A DNA stretch of 64,000 nt from Cytophagaceae bacterium (lineage in GTDB: Bacteria > Bacteroidota > Bacteroidia > Cytophagales > Spirosomataceae): the NCBI GenBank assembly GCA_027491315.1, contig JAIXWL010000004.1, positions 62,001 through 126,000 on the forward strand, written 5' to 3'. The notes beneath the pieces were generated by a model. It did no database searches, had not been told where the DNA came from, and saw only the letters and a list, made by a program, of their open reading frames with translations. Position numbers and translations under genes: made by a program. How positions within the stretch are numbered: the stretch's first letter is position 1; the number at the start of each line of letters is the position of its first letter. Shown in pieces: positions 62,637 to 64,000 of the stretch.

Positions 62637-63986
62637 ATGAAAAATTCACGTAGAGAATTCATCGTGCAGTCGAGCCTGGGAGCCGGAGCACTGCTAGCAG
62701 CTCCACTAGTCACACAGGCCAGTCCAGGAGTAAGTTTTAGCCAAAGTTTGGTGGGAGATACCTTGAAAGTAGCCTTGATTGGTTGCGGTGGTAGAGGAAC
62801 AGGAGCCATCATTCAGGCTTTAAGTACGAAAGAAAATATTCAATTGGTGGCTATGGCTGATGCCTTTAAAGATCGATTGGAAGATTGCTACAAGAGCGTC
62901 ATGAATTCTCGTGCCAAAGATAAATCGGCTCAAGCAGTACCAGTGAATCAGAAAGTCAATGTTCCTGAGGACCATAAATTCGTAGGTTTTGATGCTTATA
63001 AGCAAGCTATGGCTTTGGCCGATGTGGTGATTTTGACAACTCCTCCAGGATTTCGTCCCTATCATTTTGAAGAGGCGGTACGTTTAGGAAAGCAAATTTT
63101 CATGGAAAAACCGGTGGCAACTGATCCAGCGGGTATACAACGTGTTTTGGCAGCGGCTAAAATAGCCAAAGAAAAGAAATTGAATGTGGTGGTGGGATTG
63201 CAGCGTCACTACCAAAATTCTTACCGTGATTTGATGAAGCGTGTGCAAGATGGCCAGATTGGTGATATTGTATCGGCATCTTGTTGGTGGAATAACGATG
63301 GCGTATGGGTAAAACCACGCAAGGAGGGGCAATCGGAAATGGAATACCAAATGAGAAACTGGTATTATTTCAACTGGATTTGCGGGGATCATATTACAGA
63401 ACAACACATTCATAATATTGACGTGATCAACTGGGCGAAAAACGGATATCCAGTTAGAGCCAGAGGTACAGGAGGTAGAGAAGTAAGAAAAGGGAAGGAT
63501 TATGGTGAAATTTTTGATCACCATATTGTAGAATTTGAATATGCAGATGGAACTATCCTAAATAGTCAATGTCGGCATATTCCTGGAACCTGGACAAAGG
63601 TAGATGAGCATTTAATTGGTACTAAAGGAAAGGTGTTATTTGATTCAGCCAAAATGTTGGATTTGAAAGGAAATGTGAGTTATGCTTTTGATAAAAAGAC
63701 AAAAGAGAATAATCCATATCAAACCGAGCATGATGAGTTATGGGCCAGTGTAGCAGCGGGAGAGTATAAATTTGCTGATGCAGAAAATGGGGCATATTCT
63801 ACCATGACATCTATCTTAGGAAGAATGGCTACCTATTCAGGACAGATCATTGAATGGGATAAAGCGATTAATTCAGGGATCAATATAGCACCAAGTCGAT
63901 TTGCTTGGGATGCAGATATGCCATTGAAGCCAGATGCGAATGGATTGTACCCAGTAGCAGTGCCAGGAAAAACCAAGTATTTTTAA
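62637..63986 (+). CDS. Tat-exported Gfo/Idh/MocA family oxidoreductase
   Basis: A 449-residue protein with a twin-arginine signal (SRREFIVQSSLGAGALL), so it is exported folded with its bound cofactor. The Rossmann part has VALIGCGGRGTG, DVVILTTPPGFRP and the diagnostic GKQIFMEKPVATDP; the C-terminal alpha/beta domain has GDHITEQHIHNIDV with the catalytic His residues. Such secreted members have been linked to oxidation or hydrolysis of sugar derivatives with tightly bound NAD. It follows the SUMF1-like gene by 25 nt and ends 14 nt before the window edge. Confidence 0.93.
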   Translation: MKNSRREFIVQSSLGAGALLAAPLVTQASPGVSFSQSLVGDTLKVALIGCGGRGTGAIIQALSTKENIQLVAMADAFKDRLEDCYKSVMNSRAKDKSAQAVPVNQKVNVPEDHKFVGFDAYKQAMALADVVILTTPPGFRPYHFEEAVRLGKQIFMEKPVATDPAGIQRVLAAAKIAKEKKLNVVVGLQRHYQNSYRDLMKRVQDGQIGDIVSASCWWNNDGVWVKPRKEGQSEMEYQMRNWYYFNWICGDHITEQHIHNIDVINWAKNGYPVRARGTGGREVRKGKDYGEIFDHHIVEFEYADGTILNSQCRHIPGTWTKVDEHLIGTKGKVLFDSAKMLDLKGNVSYAFDKKTKENNPYQTEHDELWASVAAGEYKFADAENGAYSTMTSILGRMATYSGQIIEWDKAINSGINIAPSRFAWDADMPLKPDANGLYPVAVPGKTKYF

Positions 63987-64000
63987 TAAAATAATCTTCA

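Noticed and set aside
63084-63524. A 146-residue minus-strand frame opposite the Gfo/Idh gene
   Set aside because: Antisense shadow of a well-supported gene; sequence resembles nothing recognisable.
1-64000. A defence system, prophage, integron or secretion locus as the hidden novel system
   Set aside because: I went through all genes on both strands; all larger frames belong to recognisable housekeeping, envelope or transport families, and no integrase, nuclease-helicase pair, toxin-antitoxin pair or phage gene is visible.

Overview
The window is a stretch of chromosome from a member of the Bacteroidota, most likely a cytophagalean of the Spirosomataceae/Cytophagaceae type (lineage inferred from gene content, not tested by search). 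The evidence is a SusC/SusD pair, a secreted protease with a type IX secretion sorting domain, Bacteroidota-restricted families (DUF5686, DUF5606, tandem FKBP lipoproteins), an AT-rich background with A-rich start regions rather than Shine-Dalgarno boxes, and several promoters of the Bacteroidota form TTG-N18-21-TAnnTTTG. I see no rRNA, tRNA, CRISPR array, integrase, transposase, phage gene or recognisable defence system.

Layout. 1-5029: 3' end of a SusC receptor, its SusD lipoprotein, and a T9SS-exported metalloprotease. 5104-18676: housekeeping and transport genes, many arranged convergently: accD, the zinc-ribbon/Nif3 pair, a NUDIX hydrolase, an SSS symporter, a PBP4-type carboxypeptidase, an APC permease, a PDZ-aspartyl protease, a membrane EEP phosphatase, rpmB, a ThiF-rhodanese fusion, rimO and a DUF1080 protein. 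18677-19175: gene-free region with a tandem 82-bp repeat array. 19176-27052: a surface/periplasmic protein, an SMP-30 lactonase, a GMC dehydrogenase with its Tat-exported small subunit, prmC, LemA and two TPM proteins, and gmhA. 27175-34357: a division and cell-wall run on the minus strand (murD-ftsW-murG-murC-ftsQ-ftsA) that lacks ftsZ. 34950-37560: rplM-rpsI-rpsB-tsf. 37788-43143: yceD-rpmF-plsX-fabH-efp-accB-accC, i.e. fatty-acid initiation plus EF-P. 43242-50429: a PAP2 phosphatase overlapping a GT39 glycosyltransferase, ndk, a DHH phosphoesterase, three tandem double-FKBP lipoproteins, and an RdgB-type NTPase. 50504-57695: a DUF5686 outer-membrane protein, plsY, an M20 dipeptidase, murQ, a small cytochrome c, a DUF5606 protein and engB. 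57877-63986: hemE, guaB, then apbE, a formylglycine-generating-enzyme-like lipoprotein-sized protein and a Tat-exported Gfo/Idh/MocA oxidoreductase.

How the genes fit together. Two themes recur. One is envelope building: murC/D/G/Q, ftsW/Q/A, plsX/Y, fabH, accB/C/D, gmhA and PBP4. The other is oxidative sugar handling in the periplasm: SusCD, DUF1080, GMC dehydrogenase with subunit 3, SMP-30 lactonase and Gfo/Idh oxidoreductase. The second set would fit a 3-keto-sugar route, but this is inference because the genes lie in three separate loci.

The least explained parts are the 82-bp tandem repeat array with two dyads per unit, a perfect 16-bp-arm palindrome before guaB, the three consecutive lipoproteins carrying six FKBP-like domains, and a series of convergent gene pairs whose stop codons overlap or abut with no terminator between them. 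I did not find a clear new multi-gene system; most of the window is ordinary core genome.
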